In this document: in pieces, positions 26,130 through 34,250 of the stretch
Layout: the number at the start of each line of letters is the position of its first letter
How positions within the stretch are numbered: the first letter of the stretch is position 1
Source: Glycomyces terrestris
GTDB taxonomy: Bacteria; Actinomycetota; Actinomycetes; Mycobacteriales; Micromonosporaceae
Assembly (NCBI RefSeq): GCF_003933745.1
Contig: NZ_RSEB01000005.1
Coordinates: 124,001-188,000 of the forward strand
Reading direction: 5' to 3'
Length of the DNA: 64,000 nt
Translations under genes and position numbers: made by a program
Notes under the pieces: model-generated
The model's input: the letters and a program-made list of their open reading frames with translations, nothing else
Database searches by the model: none
Told to the model about the DNA's origin: nothing

Positions 26130-26170
26130 GCCGCCGCTCGGGACGCGAAGGGGGCGTCCCGGGCGGCGGC
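26130..26170. terminator. Bidirectional terminator between convergent operons
   Basis: A 17-bp stem with a single G-T pair (GCCGCCGCTCGGGACGC with GCGTCCCGGGCGGCGGC) lies between the 1181-aa protein gene and the ABC permease gene. Confidence 0.75.
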
Positions 26171-26172
26171 CC

Positions 26173-27048
26173 CTACTTGATGGCGCCGGCGGTGAGGCCG
26201 GCCTGGATCTGGCGCTGGAACAGCACGTACGCGATGAAGATCGGGATCATCGCCATGACGGTGCCGGCGAACAGCGCGCCCGGGTCGCCCTCGTAGCCCT
26301 GGCGCAGCGCGAGGTTCGCCAGGCCCTGCGAGATGACCGCGTCGTCGGGGTTGCGGCCCATGAGGACCAGCGGGAGCAGGAACTGGTTCCACTGGCCGAT
26401 GATGTTGAAGATCGTGATCGCGATCAGGCCCGGCCGCGCCATCGGCAGCATCACCTGGAAGAACAGCCGGTAGTGCCCGGCGCCGTCGACGATCGCGGCC
26501 TCGGCGACGCCGGTGGGGAGCGTGCGGAAGAACGCGGTCAGGAAGAACACCGTGAACGGCAGCGAGTACGCGATGTACACCAGGACCAGGCCGGTGTACG
26601 TGTTCAGCAGCGCCACGTTCTGGAGGGTCTTGAACAGCGGGAACAGGGCCAGGAACACCGGGAACATCATGCCGGCGGCGAAGCCGAAGTAGATGACGCG
26701 GCTCCCGGGGAACGAGTAGCGGGCGATGACGTACGCGGCCATGGCGCCCAGGAGCATCGTCCCGGTGATGCTGAAGACCATGACCTGGAGCGTGTTCAGG
26801 AAGTACGCGCCGATGTTCCCGTTCGTCCACGCGCTCGCGTAGTTCTGCCAGTGGAGGGTCTCGGGCAGGCCGAGCGGGTCGGCGGCGATCTGGCGGGTGG
26901 TCTTGAACGAGGTGAGCACGATCCACACGACCGGGACGATCACCAGGAGCGACCACAGCCACAGGAAGCCCTGGGACAGCAGGTTGAACGCGGCGCCTTC
27001 GCGGGGGGCGCCGGAGGCGCGGCTCGGGGCGGGGGTCTGGGTTGCCAT
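26173..27048 (-). CDS. Carbohydrate ABC transporter permease (MalG/NgcG-like)
   Basis: A 291-residue, six-helix permease. The EAA loop that contacts the ATPase is visible as EAAIVDGAGHYRLFFQVMLPMARPG. It follows the other permease by 8 bp and ends the operon. There is no ATPase gene nearby, which fits actinobacterial sugar importers that share one MsiK-like ATPase. Judging from the neighbours (MurQ, amino-sugar kinase, NagZ), the likely cargo is GlcNAc, MurNAc or a small wall saccharide. Confidence 0.88.
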   Translation of the reverse strand: MATQTPAPSRASGAPREGAAFNLLSQGFLWLWSLLVIVPVVWIVLTSFKTTRQIAADPLGLPETLHWQNYASAWTNGNIGAYFLNTLQVMVFSITGTMLLGAMAAYVIARYSFPGSRVIYFGFAAGMMFPVFLALFPLFKTLQNVALLNTYTGLVLVYIAYSLPFTVFFLTAFFRTLPTGVAEAAIVDGAGHYRLFFQVMLPMARPGLIAITIFNIIGQWNQFLLPLVLMGRNPDDAVISQGLANLALRQGYEGDPGALFAGTVMAMIPIFIAYVLFQRQIQAGLTAGAIK

Positions 27049-27056
27049 GTCGCTCC

Positions 27057-27980
27057 TCAGAACTCGATCTGCTCGCGGCGGCCGAACCGCAGCGAGACCA
27101 CGGCCAGGGTGAGGGCGGCGAAGAACAGGACCACGCCGACGGCGGAGGCGAAGGCCTGCTCGCCGTGGTTGAACGCGTACTTCCAGATGACGCCGCCGAC
27201 GACCTCGCTCGCGCCGTCGGGGCCGCCGCGCTCGGGCGTCATCATGTACACGAGGACGAACACGTCCAGGGCCACGATCGACAGGTAGATCCAGGCGGTC
27301 TGGACCGAGTCCCACAGCAGCGGCAGCGTGATCCTGAAGAACATCTGGAAGCGGCCGGCGCCGTCGATGACGGCGGCCTCGTAGAGGTCGCGCGGGATCG
27401 ACGCCATCGCCGAGGAGAAGAACACCAGGTAGAAGCCGACGGCGCTCCACACCAGGACGGCGATGACGGCCGCGAGCACGAACCGCTTGTCGGCCAGGAA
27501 CCCGTTGACGGGCGCGGGGAGCCCGACCGCGGTCATCGCGCCGGTGATGAGCCCGCCGAAGTTCTCGGGCGCGTACACCTGCTTCCACAGGATGCCGATG
27601 ATCGCCACCGACAGCACCTGCGGGAAGAAGTAGACGACCTTGTGGAACTTCGAGCCGGCCACGCCCTCGATGCGGCCCTGGCGGCTGCGGCCGCCGAGGT
27701 TGAGCATGAACGCGAAGAACAGGCCCAGCGCGATCGTCACCACCGGGAGCACCACGAGGATGATCCCGGTGTGCCGCAGCGCGGGCAGGACGAGCCGCTC
27801 GTCCTTGAACAGGTTGACGTAGTTGTCGAACCCGATGTAGTCGAAGGAGTTCGACGACCCCGACCAGTCGGTCAGGGAGATCTGGAAAGCCTGGGCGAAC
27901 GGCAGGATCACCAGCCAGGCGTAGAGCCCCACCGGCAGCGCCAGGAAGCTCAGGATGAACGGATACCTGCCGTGCTTCAC
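27057..27980 (-). CDS. Carbohydrate ABC transporter permease (MalF/NgcF-like)
   Basis: A 307-residue permease with six membrane helices and the EAA loop EAAVIDGAGRFQMFFRITLPLLW. It starts at a GTG with AGGAGGG upstream, 27 bp after the binding-protein gene. It pairs with the MalG-like permease to form the channel. Substrate is inferred from context only. Confidence 0.88.
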   Translation of the reverse strand: MKHGRYPFILSFLALPVGLYAWLVILPFAQAFQISLTDWSGSSNSFDYIGFDNYVNLFKDERLVLPALRHTGIILVVLPVVTIALGLFFAFMLNLGGRSRQGRIEGVAGSKFHKVVYFFPQVLSVAIIGILWKQVYAPENFGGLITGAMTAVGLPAPVNGFLADKRFVLAAVIAVLVWSAVGFYLVFFSSAMASIPRDLYEAAVIDGAGRFQMFFRITLPLLWDSVQTAWIYLSIVALDVFVLVYMMTPERGGPDGASEVVGGVIWKYAFNHGEQAFASAVGVVLFFAALTLAVVSLRFGRREQIEF

Positions 27981-28007
27981 GTCCCAGGCCCTCCTCTCGA
28001 CTCGGGT

Positions 28008-29399
28008 CTAGCCGTCGTGGCGGAACTTGTCGATCGTCTCGTCGGCCGCGGTCTCGTCAGCGACGGCCTGCATCCGGTCGATGAACTCGGCCGCGGTCTG
28101 CTCGCCGGACGCCAGCGCGCCCAGGGCGGCCTTGACCTCGTCGCTCATCGCCGTGTACCAGAAGCGGAACCGCGGCTGGAACAGGTCGTCGGGGTTCGAC
28201 ACGAGCTGGTCGGTGGCCTGCGCGGCCGGGTTCGACAGCTCGACGCCCTTGACGACCGTGGCGGCCTGGACGGTGTCGCCGAAGATCTGCGCGCCCTCCT
28301 TGGAGAGCATGATCCGCAGGTACTCGTAGGCGCCCGCGAGGTTCGTGGCGTTCTTGGGGATCACGAACGGCTCCTCGCCGCCGGCGCTGATGAGCCCCGG
28401 CTGCACCGAGCCCTCGAAGTACGGCACGCCCATCGGCATGTACTCGAAGTCGGCGGGCGCGATCGCGGCCTGCTCGTTCGGCAGCCACGAGCCGCACGGC
28501 AGGAACGCGGCCTTGCGCTCGTTGAACGCCGTCTGCGACTGGATGTGGTCGATGCCGGGGGTGCCCTCGAGGATGTAGCCCTCGCTCTGGAGCGCGGACA
28601 GGGCCTCGGCGGCCTTGACGACCGACTCGTGGCGCCACGCGTCGGGCTCGAGGTGGTCGATGTTCTTGAGGACCTCGACGCCGCCGTGGCGGCCGGCGAG
28701 GATGAGCAGCATGTCGTACAGGTACACCGGGTGCTGCCCGGCGTACGTCCACGGCGCGATCCCGGCGGCCTGGATGGTCGGGCAGAGCGCGAGCATCTCC
28801 TCCCACGTCGTCGGCGGGGTCCAGCCCTGGTCGCGGAACAGCTTGGCGTCGTACCAGACCGTCCACGCCGAGAACACGTAGTTCAGGGCGTACACCTCGC
28901 CGTTGAAGGTGCCCATGGAGAGGACGCCGTCGCGCAGGGTCTCGCGCACGGTGACGTCCGGGTCGTCGTAGGAGGGCGCGTCGAGCAGCGGCGTGAGCTC
29001 GGCGAGCTCGCCGTCGCTGACGAGCGAGTCCATCGGGATCTGCTGGGCGCCGGAGTTGTCGAGGACGTCGCACGGCTTGCCTTCGGCGAAGCGCGGCTGC
29101 TGGGTCTCGGCGATCGCCTGGGTGGCGAGGTGGGTGATCTCGGCGTCCGGGAACGCCTCGTTGTACATCGCCTGGTGGGCGACGGCGTACTCGTTGCCGA
29201 AGCCGCCGTCGAAGATGACGACGTCCAGCGGGGCGGAGCCGTCGACGCCGAACGGGTTCTCGGCGTCGTCGCCGACGGTCACCTCCTGGGCGTCGTCGTC
29301 GCTGCCGCTGGTGGCGCAGGCCGCCAGGGACGAGGCCGCGAGTCCGGCGGCGGTGGCCCCGAAGAGGTTGCGGCGGTTGAAAACGGGTGAGTTCCTCAT
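28008..29399 (-). CDS. Sugar ABC transporter substrate-binding lipoprotein (NgcE-like)
   Basis: A 463-residue lipoprotein. The N-terminus has a twin-Arg-like NRRNLFGATAAG stretch and a lipobox ending LAAC, so it is probably exported folded and anchored in the membrane. The mature part is a family-1 solute-binding protein (for example IAPWTYAGQHPVYLYDML and KAAFLPCGSWLPNE) and resembles GlcNAc/chitobiose binder NgcE in overall layout; this is family-level inference. AGGAG precedes the ATG. First gene of the binding protein-permease-permease operon. Confidence 0.85.
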   Translation of the reverse strand: MRNSPVFNRRNLFGATAAGLAASSLAACATSGSDDDAQEVTVGDDAENPFGVDGSAPLDVVIFDGGFGNEYAVAHQAMYNEAFPDAEITHLATQAIAETQQPRFAEGKPCDVLDNSGAQQIPMDSLVSDGELAELTPLLDAPSYDDPDVTVRETLRDGVLSMGTFNGEVYALNYVFSAWTVWYDAKLFRDQGWTPPTTWEEMLALCPTIQAAGIAPWTYAGQHPVYLYDMLLILAGRHGGVEVLKNIDHLEPDAWRHESVVKAAEALSALQSEGYILEGTPGIDHIQSQTAFNERKAAFLPCGSWLPNEQAAIAPADFEYMPMGVPYFEGSVQPGLISAGGEEPFVIPKNATNLAGAYEYLRIMLSKEGAQIFGDTVQAATVVKGVELSNPAAQATDQLVSNPDDLFQPRFRFWYTAMSDEVKAALGALASGEQTAAEFIDRMQAVADETAADETIDKFRHDG

Positions 29400-29449
29400 G
29401 GGTTTCGCTCCTGAGTTGGGGGTAGAGGGTGGGACGGACGGTCGGGCGG

Positions 29450-30382
29450 TCAGCCGGCGCCGTTCCGCGGCCGCGGCGTCGGGCGGTGGCCGACCACGGC
29501 CCGGGCGCGGGATTCGAGGGCCTCGGACGCTGCGGGGAAGCGCCGCTGCGCGACGGCGATGTGGACGAGGTCGGCGACCAGGAGCTGGGAGTGCCTGGCG
29601 GCCAGGAGGTCCGCTCGGTGGCCGGTCTGCCGGGAGGCCGAGACGAGCGTGACGTCGGCGATCTCGGCGATCGGCGAGTCGGGGAAGGCGGTGAGGGCGA
29701 CGGTGAGCGCGCCGCGGCTGCCGGCCTCGGAGAGCATCTCGACGATCTCGACGGTGGTGCCGGACATGGAGGCGGCGATGGCGACGTCGCCCTCGGCGAG
29801 GATCGCGGCGCTGGCGAGGGCGTCGTGGACCTCGGTCCAGGCCCAGGCGGCGACGCCGGTGCGGTAGAAGCCCATCTGGAGCTCGCGGGCGACGATGGCG
29901 CTGGAGCCGACGCCGTAGACGTCGACGCGGCGGGCCTCGGCGACGCTCGCGGCGACGCGCTCGACGGCGGCGAGGTCGAGGAGGTCCATGGTCCCGCGGA
30001 GCATCGCGGCGTCGATCGTGATGAGCTGCTTGAGGACTCGGTCGAGCGGGTCGTCCGGTCCGATCTCGCGGCCGATGTTGACGTCCCAGCCGGTCTCGTG
30101 CCTGGCCGAGGCCCTGCCGGTCTCGGTGGCGATGGCGACCCGGAGGGCCGCGTAACCGTCGTATCCGAGGTGACGGCAGAATCGTGTGATGGTTCCTGGG
30201 GAGGTGCCCGAGAGCTCGGCGAGGTCGATGATCGTCGCCCGGGCCGCGGCTTCGGGGTCGGCCAGCACTTGGCCGGCCACTTTGGACATGGCTTCGGAGA
30301 GTTCGCTCGCGCCCAAGCGGATCCGTTCGAGGACGCCCGCTTCGGCGGGGGCCGCGGTGGCATCTGTCCGGGTTCGGTCCAT
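29450..30382 (-). CDS. RpiR-family transcriptional regulator with SIS domain (copy 1)
   Basis: A 310-residue regulator. The N-terminal ~80 residues are an RpiR helix-turn-helix (ATIIDLAELSGTSPGTITRFCRHLGYDGYAALR). Residues ~125-265 are a SIS sugar-phosphate-binding domain (VDVYGVGSSAIVAREL, then IAASMSGTTVEIVEML). MurR of E. coli, which senses MurNAc-6P, is built the same way. It lies 50 bp upstream of the binding-protein gene on the same strand and diverges from the kinase, so it can control both. Confidence 0.88.
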   Translation of the reverse strand: MDRTRTDATAAPAEAGVLERIRLGASELSEAMSKVAGQVLADPEAAARATIIDLAELSGTSPGTITRFCRHLGYDGYAALRVAIATETGRASARHETGWDVNIGREIGPDDPLDRVLKQLITIDAAMLRGTMDLLDLAAVERVAASVAEARRVDVYGVGSSAIVARELQMGFYRTGVAAWAWTEVHDALASAAILAEGDVAIAASMSGTTVEIVEMLSEAGSRGALTVALTAFPDSPIAEIADVTLVSASRQTGHRADLLAARHSQLLVADLVHIAVAQRRFPAASEALESRARAVVGHRPTPRPRNGAG

Positions 30383-30520
30383 GGGCGACCCTTTCGGGAG
30401 GTGGATGCAAGAAAAACTATTACCCGTGCCACACTCGTGTCAAGTTCATGAGAATTATTTTTACTGGTTTGCACTGAGAACGGATACTGCTGGTAGCGCG
30501 AGAAGCGAGGACCCTCAAAC
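30383..30520. promoter_or_regulatory. Divergent regulatory region rpiR1/kinase
   Basis: This AT-rich stretch holds TTGACA (complement of 30438-30443) with TAATAG (complement of 30417-30422) after a short 15-nt spacer, pointing to rpiR1. It also holds AT-rich boxes GAAAAACTATTAC (30411-30423) and GAATTATTTTTAC (30452-30464), which agree at 9 of 13 positions and may be regulator sites. No clear promoter for the kinase is seen. Confidence 0.45.
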
Positions 30521-31474
30521 ATGCATGCAAGACTCGCCGTCGGCCTCGACGCCGGCGGAACCAGCAGCCGCGCCGTCCTCATCGACGAGAGCGGGGCGGT
30601 GCTCGGCACCGGCGCGTCCGGGCCGGCGAACCCCGTGGGCGGCGACCGGGAGATCGCGCTGTCCAACATGGCCCTGGCGTTCCAGCGGGCCCTCGGCGGC
30701 ATCGACCCGGCCGAGGTCGGCTCGGTGTGCGTCGGCACCGCGGGCGCGCTGTCGCTGACCGAGGAGGTGCGGGAGCTCTCCGCGGACCTGAAGCGGCGCT
30801 TCGCAACCGGTTGCGAGGTGGCGGTGGTGTCGGACGCGGTGATCGCGTTCGCGGCCGGCTCCTCGGCCCCGGACGGGACGGTCGTCGTCTCGGGGACGGG
30901 CGCGGTGGCGTTCGCGATCCGCGACCGCACCCCGGCGCTCCGCGCCGACGGCTACGGCTGGCTCTTCGGCGACGCCGGCTCCGGCTTCTGGCTCGGCCGC
31001 GAAGCGGTCCGGGCGGCACTGCGGCACATCGACGGGAACGGCCCCGGCGGCCGACTCGTCGAGGCCATCATCGCGGCCGTCGCGCCGGAGAAGCGGCGCT
31101 CGGGCGCGCTCGTCGCCAAGTGCATGGCCGACCCCCCGGTCCGGCTGGCGCGCTTCGCGGCCCTGGTGTGCGAGGCCGCCGACGGCGGCGACGCCGTGGC
31201 CGAGTCGATCGTCGCGCGGGCCGTCGGCCACCTGGCCGAGTCGGTCTCGTACGTCGTCGACCGCGAACTGCCGATCGTCATGGCCGGCAGCCTCCTGACC
31301 CGCCCCACCCCCATCGCCGCGCTCCTCCAGGAGCGCTTCCGGCTGGTCTACCCCAAGGCCGGCATCAGCAAGGCCACCGACCCCGCCATCGGCGCGGCCT
31401 GGATGGCCGCCAGCGCCTTCGTCACCGACCCGGCCGAACGCGTCCGGCTCCACCGCCGGCTCGCCTGGCGCTGA
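30521..31474 (+). CDS. BadF/BcrA-type amino-sugar kinase (GlcNAc/MurNAc kinase-like)
   Basis: A 317-residue ATP-dependent kinase of the ASKHA fold. PHOSPHATE 1 is GLDAGGTSSRAVL, the second loop VVVSGTGAVAF, and the N-acetylglucosamine-kinase signature GYGWLFGDAGSGFWLG is clear. Clostridial MurK, from the same family, phosphorylates both MurNAc and GlcNAc at C6. Because MurQ needs MurNAc-6P and the importer here is an ABC system rather than a PTS, this kinase is the natural link. A perfect 16-bp palindrome (30801-30816) lies inside the gene. Confidence 0.85.
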   Translation: MHARLAVGLDAGGTSSRAVLIDESGAVLGTGASGPANPVGGDREIALSNMALAFQRALGGIDPAEVGSVCVGTAGALSLTEEVRELSADLKRRFATGCEVAVVSDAVIAFAAGSSAPDGTVVVSGTGAVAFAIRDRTPALRADGYGWLFGDAGSGFWLGREAVRAALRHIDGNGPGGRLVEAIIAAVAPEKRRSGALVAKCMADPPVRLARFAALVCEAADGGDAVAESIVARAVGHLAESVSYVVDRELPIVMAGSLLTRPTPIAALLQERFRLVYPKAGISKATDPAIGAAWMAASAFVTDPAERVRLHRRLAWR

Positions 31475-31501
31475 CCGCACCGGGCCCCCCACCCGACCAC
31501 C

Positions 31502-31553
31502 GCCGCCCCTGCCGATCCGCCCCACCCATCGGGCGGCACCGGACCGGGGCGGC
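31502..31553. terminator. Candidate terminator between convergent kinase and murQ
   Basis: GCCGCCCC (31502-31509) pairs with GGGGCGGC (31546-31553), with a nested CCGCCC/GGGCGG stem inside. The structure is interrupted, so confidence is moderate. Confidence 0.4.
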
Positions 31554-31566
31554 ACCCGGCGCGCGC

Positions 31567-32493
31567 TCAGGCCGCCAGCGCGCCCGAGAGGCGTCCGGCC
31601 GCCCGTTCCAGCCTCGCCTCGGCGTCGGCCGCGCCGACGCCGAGTTCGAGCATCACCACCGCGGTCTTCACCCGGTTGTCCGCGGCCGCCAGCGCCGCCT
31701 CGGCCTCCTCGGCCCCGGCGCCGGTGATCTCGCGGATCATGCGCACCGCCCGGGCCGCGAGCTTCTGGTTCGCGACCTTCATGTCCACCATGTAGTTCCG
31801 ATAGACCTTCCCGAGCCGGACCATGGTGATCGTGGAGACCATGTTGAGCACGAACTTCTGGGCGGTCCCCGACTTCAGCCGCGTCGACCCGGCCACCACC
31901 TCGGGCCCGACCTCGACCTCGATGCGGTGCTCGGCCGCGTCCGAGAGGACCGTGCCGGCGTTGCACGACAGGCCCACCGTCAGCGCCCCGCGCCGCCGCG
32001 CCTCGCGCACGGCCGCGACCACGAACGGGGTGCGGCCGCTCGCGGCCAGGCCCACGACCGCGTCGGCCGGGCCGATCCCGTCGGCCGCGATCGCGGCCGC
32101 GCCGGCGGCCTCGTCGTCCTCGGTGCCCTCGACCGCGCCGCCCTCGGCGGCCTTGCCGCCCGCGATGATCGCCTTGACCAGCTCGGGGTCGGTCGAGAAC
32201 GTGGGCGGGCACTCGGCGGCGTCCATGATCGCCATCCGCCCGGCCGTCCCGGCCCCCACGTACCGCAACCGCCCGCCCTTCGCGAGCCGGTCGGCGATCG
32301 CGTCGATCGCGGCGGCCACCTCGGGGAGCACCGCCGCGACGGCGGCGGATACGCTCGCGTCGGCCTCGTTCATGGTCCGGGCCAGGTCGAGGGTCGACAG
32401 GCGCTCGATCTCCGCGTAGCGCGGATCGGCCCGCTCGGTCGCCAGCATGGCCAACAGGGTGCGCGCCTCGTGGCGCTCGGTCGGTTCACTCAC
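31567..32493 (-). CDS. murQ: N-acetylmuramic acid 6-phosphate etherase
   Basis: A 308-residue enzyme that removes the lactyl ether from MurNAc-6P, giving GlcNAc-6P and D-lactate. The SIS fold carries family signatures: RLRYVGAGTAGRMAIMDAAE, LAASGRTPFVV, GPEVVAGSTRLKSGTAQK and NYMVDMKVANQKL. The length is normal. The GTG at 32493 has TACGCT seven nt upstream and no Shine-Dalgarno, so it is probably leaderless. It diverges from the second RpiR regulator. Confidence 0.95.
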   Translation of the reverse strand: MSEPTERHEARTLLAMLATERADPRYAEIERLSTLDLARTMNEADASVSAAVAAVLPEVAAAIDAIADRLAKGGRLRYVGAGTAGRMAIMDAAECPPTFSTDPELVKAIIAGGKAAEGGAVEGTEDDEAAGAAAIAADGIGPADAVVGLAASGRTPFVVAAVREARRRGALTVGLSCNAGTVLSDAAEHRIEVEVGPEVVAGSTRLKSGTAQKFVLNMVSTITMVRLGKVYRNYMVDMKVANQKLAARAVRMIREITGAGAEEAEAALAAADNRVKTAVVMLELGVGAADAEARLERAAGRLSGALAA

Positions 32494-32500
32494 AGCTGCG

Positions 32501-32506
32501 AGCGTA
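32501..32506 (-). promoter_or_regulatory. -10 element TACGCT of murQ, predicted leaderless
   Basis: TACGCT ends 7 nt before the GTG of murQ. Confidence 0.5.
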
Positions 32507-32512
32507 GCGCAA

Positions 32513-32527
32513 TGAAGTAAAATTTCA
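32513..32527. promoter_or_regulatory. AT-rich operator candidate between murQ and rpiR2
   Basis: TGAAGTAAAATTTCA has inverted half-sites TGAA and TTCA in an otherwise GC-rich sequence and lies directly upstream of the murQ -10. RpiR-family regulators often bind TGAAA-type palindromes. Confidence 0.5.
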
Positions 32528-32583
32528 CTGGCCCATTCTCAGGTGAAGAATCGCGCCGTCCCGTCGCGGTCCTCCCGCGGGTG

Positions 32584-32589
32584 TACCGT
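32584..32589 (+). promoter_or_regulatory. -10 element TACCGT of rpiR2, predicted leaderless
   Basis: TACCGT lies 6 nt before the ATG at 32596. Confidence 0.45.
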
Positions 32590-32595
32590 GACGTC

Positions 32596-33477
32596 ATGCC
32601 AGCCAGCCGCACCGACACGCCCAACCTCCTGGTGCTCATCAAGTCGGTCCTGCCCTCCCTGTCGAAGGCGGAGACCAAGGTCGCCCAGGAGATCATCCGC
32701 GAGCCCGAGGCCGCCTCGACGCGGACCATCACCGAACTCGCCCGCGCCGCGGGCACCTCCGAGGCCACCGTCGTGCGCTTCTGCCGCTCGCTCGGCCTCG
32801 CCGGGCACCGCGAGCTGCGCATGCGCGCCGCCCAGGCCGTCATCGGCACCGGCGACGGCCCCGACCGCGAGATCGCCGGCGGCGACATCCCCACCGGGGC
32901 CGACATGTCCCGCATCATCGCCACGGTCTCCTACGCGGACATGGGCGCGATCACCGACACCGCGAACGCCCTCGACACCGCCGCCTGCGAAGCCGCGGTC
33001 GCGGCCCTCGCCGGGGCCGGGCGCATCGACGTGTTCGGCGTGGAGGCCTCGGGGATCGTCGCGGCCGACCTCGTCAAGAAGCTGCACCGCATCGGCTCGG
33101 TCGCGTACTCGTGGCCCGACGTCCACTCCGCGCTCGTCGCCAGCGCCCTCGCCGGGCCCAAGGACGTCGCCGTCGCGATCTCCCACTCCGGCGCGACGAC
33201 CGAGACCGTGGAGTTCCTCGAGGCCGCCCGCGACCGGGAGGCGGTCGCCATCGCCATCACCAACCACGCTCGGTCGCCGCTGGCGCAGGTCGCCGACCTG
33301 GTGCTCACGACCGCGGCGCGCGAGACGACGTTCCGGTCCGGGGCCACCGTCAGCCGCATCGCCCAGCTCATGGTCGTCGACTGCCTGTTCGTCGGCGTCG
33401 CGGCCAAGCAGCGCAAGCGCACCGCGAAGGCGCTCGCCGCGACCGCGGCCGCGGTCTCGCACCGGCAGCGGACGTGA
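32596..33477 (+). CDS. RpiR-family transcriptional regulator with SIS domain (copy 2)
   Basis: A 293-residue regulator with the same layout as the first copy: helix-turn-helix ITELARAAGTSEATVVRFCRSLGL and SIS domain with VFGVEASGIVAADLVKKL and VAISHSGATTETVEFL. The two copies are clearly diverged, so they probably sense different sugar phosphates. The ATG at 32596 was preferred over an in-frame GTG 15 nt earlier because a -10 box precedes it at leaderless distance. It diverges from murQ. Confidence 0.88.
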   Translation: MPASRTDTPNLLVLIKSVLPSLSKAETKVAQEIIREPEAASTRTITELARAAGTSEATVVRFCRSLGLAGHRELRMRAAQAVIGTGDGPDREIAGGDIPTGADMSRIIATVSYADMGAITDTANALDTAACEAAVAALAGAGRIDVFGVEASGIVAADLVKKLHRIGSVAYSWPDVHSALVASALAGPKDVAVAISHSGATTETVEFLEAARDREAVAIAITNHARSPLAQVADLVLTTAARETTFRSGATVSRIAQLMVVDCLFVGVAAKQRKRTAKALAATAAAVSHRQRT

Positions 33478-33482
33478 CGACC

Positions 33483-33510
33483 GCGCGCGGCGGTCACCGT
33501 CGCCGCGCGC
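33483..33510. terminator. Bidirectional terminator between rpiR2 and amidase gene
   Basis: GCGCGCGGCG, an 8-nt loop GTCACCGT, then CGCCGCGCGC form a perfect 10-bp stem between convergent genes. Confidence 0.7.
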
Positions 33511-33525
33511 GATCAGCTCGGAAGC

Positions 33526-34194
33526 CTACCGGTACCGGGCCGCCTCGACCTCGTCGCGCAGCCGCGGGAGCCGGTCGTGGAAGATCCCGGGGCACAGGGT
33601 CGAGTTGAAGTCCATGTGGCCGTAGATCTCGCTGGAGGGGATCGCGTACCGCTCGCACGCGTACGCGCACAGCACCACCAGCGCCTCCCATTGGGCCGCA
33701 GGGGGGACGGCGCCCGCGTGGTAGGACCCCTCGTTCGAGATCCCCAGCGCGGCCGTGTTCTGGCCCGAGGTGTGGATGCCCTGGATGAAGCGCTGCCCGG
33801 CGTGCAGGGCCGCGAGGCTCCCGGTGGTGCCCTCGGTGATCCAGCCGCCGCGGCTGACGATGAAGTTGTAGCCGGTGTCGCGCCAGCCGTTGTCGTCCAT
33901 GTGGAGGTTCTGGACCCACCTGGCGTGGGCGTGCGCCTGCGCGCGGGAGAAGTCCGAGGTGTTCGGCGCGACCGTGTGGTGCACGATGAGCTTCGCCGGG
34001 CGGCGGTCGATCACGGGGTTGGTGCCGGCGGGGCGCCGGGCGCCCCATTCGGCGGTCGCGTCGATGTCGGGTTCGAGGGCGGCGCTGCCGGCGTCGGCGC
34101 GGGCCGGGGAGGCGCCGAGCGCGCCGACGCCGGCCGCGGCGATCGCGGCGCCGCCGCCGAGCAGGGCCCGGCGCCGGATGCGGTGGTCGTCCAT
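33526..34194 (-). CDS. Secreted N-acetylmuramoyl-L-alanine amidase, PGRP/Amidase_2 type
   Basis: A 222-residue exported enzyme that splits the MurNAc-L-Ala bond. The N-terminus RIRRRALLGGGAAIAAAG looks like a Tat signal. The catalytic domain shows zinc ligands His in KLIVHHTVAPN, His in IYGHMDFNSTLCPG and Cys in the same segment, and the NFIVSRGGWITEG strand typical of PGRP folds. It lies downstream of the GH25 gene, from which a strong hairpin separates it. Together with GH25 and GH3 it can take wall polymers apart. Confidence 0.9.
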   Translation of the reverse strand: MDDHRIRRRALLGGGAAIAAAGVGALGASPARADAGSAALEPDIDATAEWGARRPAGTNPVIDRRPAKLIVHHTVAPNTSDFSRAQAHAHARWVQNLHMDDNGWRDTGYNFIVSRGGWITEGTTGSLAALHAGQRFIQGIHTSGQNTAALGISNEGSYHAGAVPPAAQWEALVVLCAYACERYAIPSSEIYGHMDFNSTLCPGIFHDRLPRLRDEVEAARYR

Positions 34195-34216
34195 AGTGGC
34201 TCCAAGGGGGGTGTGC

Positions 34217-34244
34217 GGGGGCCGGGCCGGCCGGCCCGGCCCCC
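34217..34244. terminator. Strong hairpin between GH25 and amidase genes
   Basis: A fully self-complementary 28-nt stretch (GGGGGCCGGGCCGG and its complement). It would stop or stabilise the GH25 transcript before the amidase gene. Confidence 0.6.
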
Positions 34245-34250
34245 GGGCCG

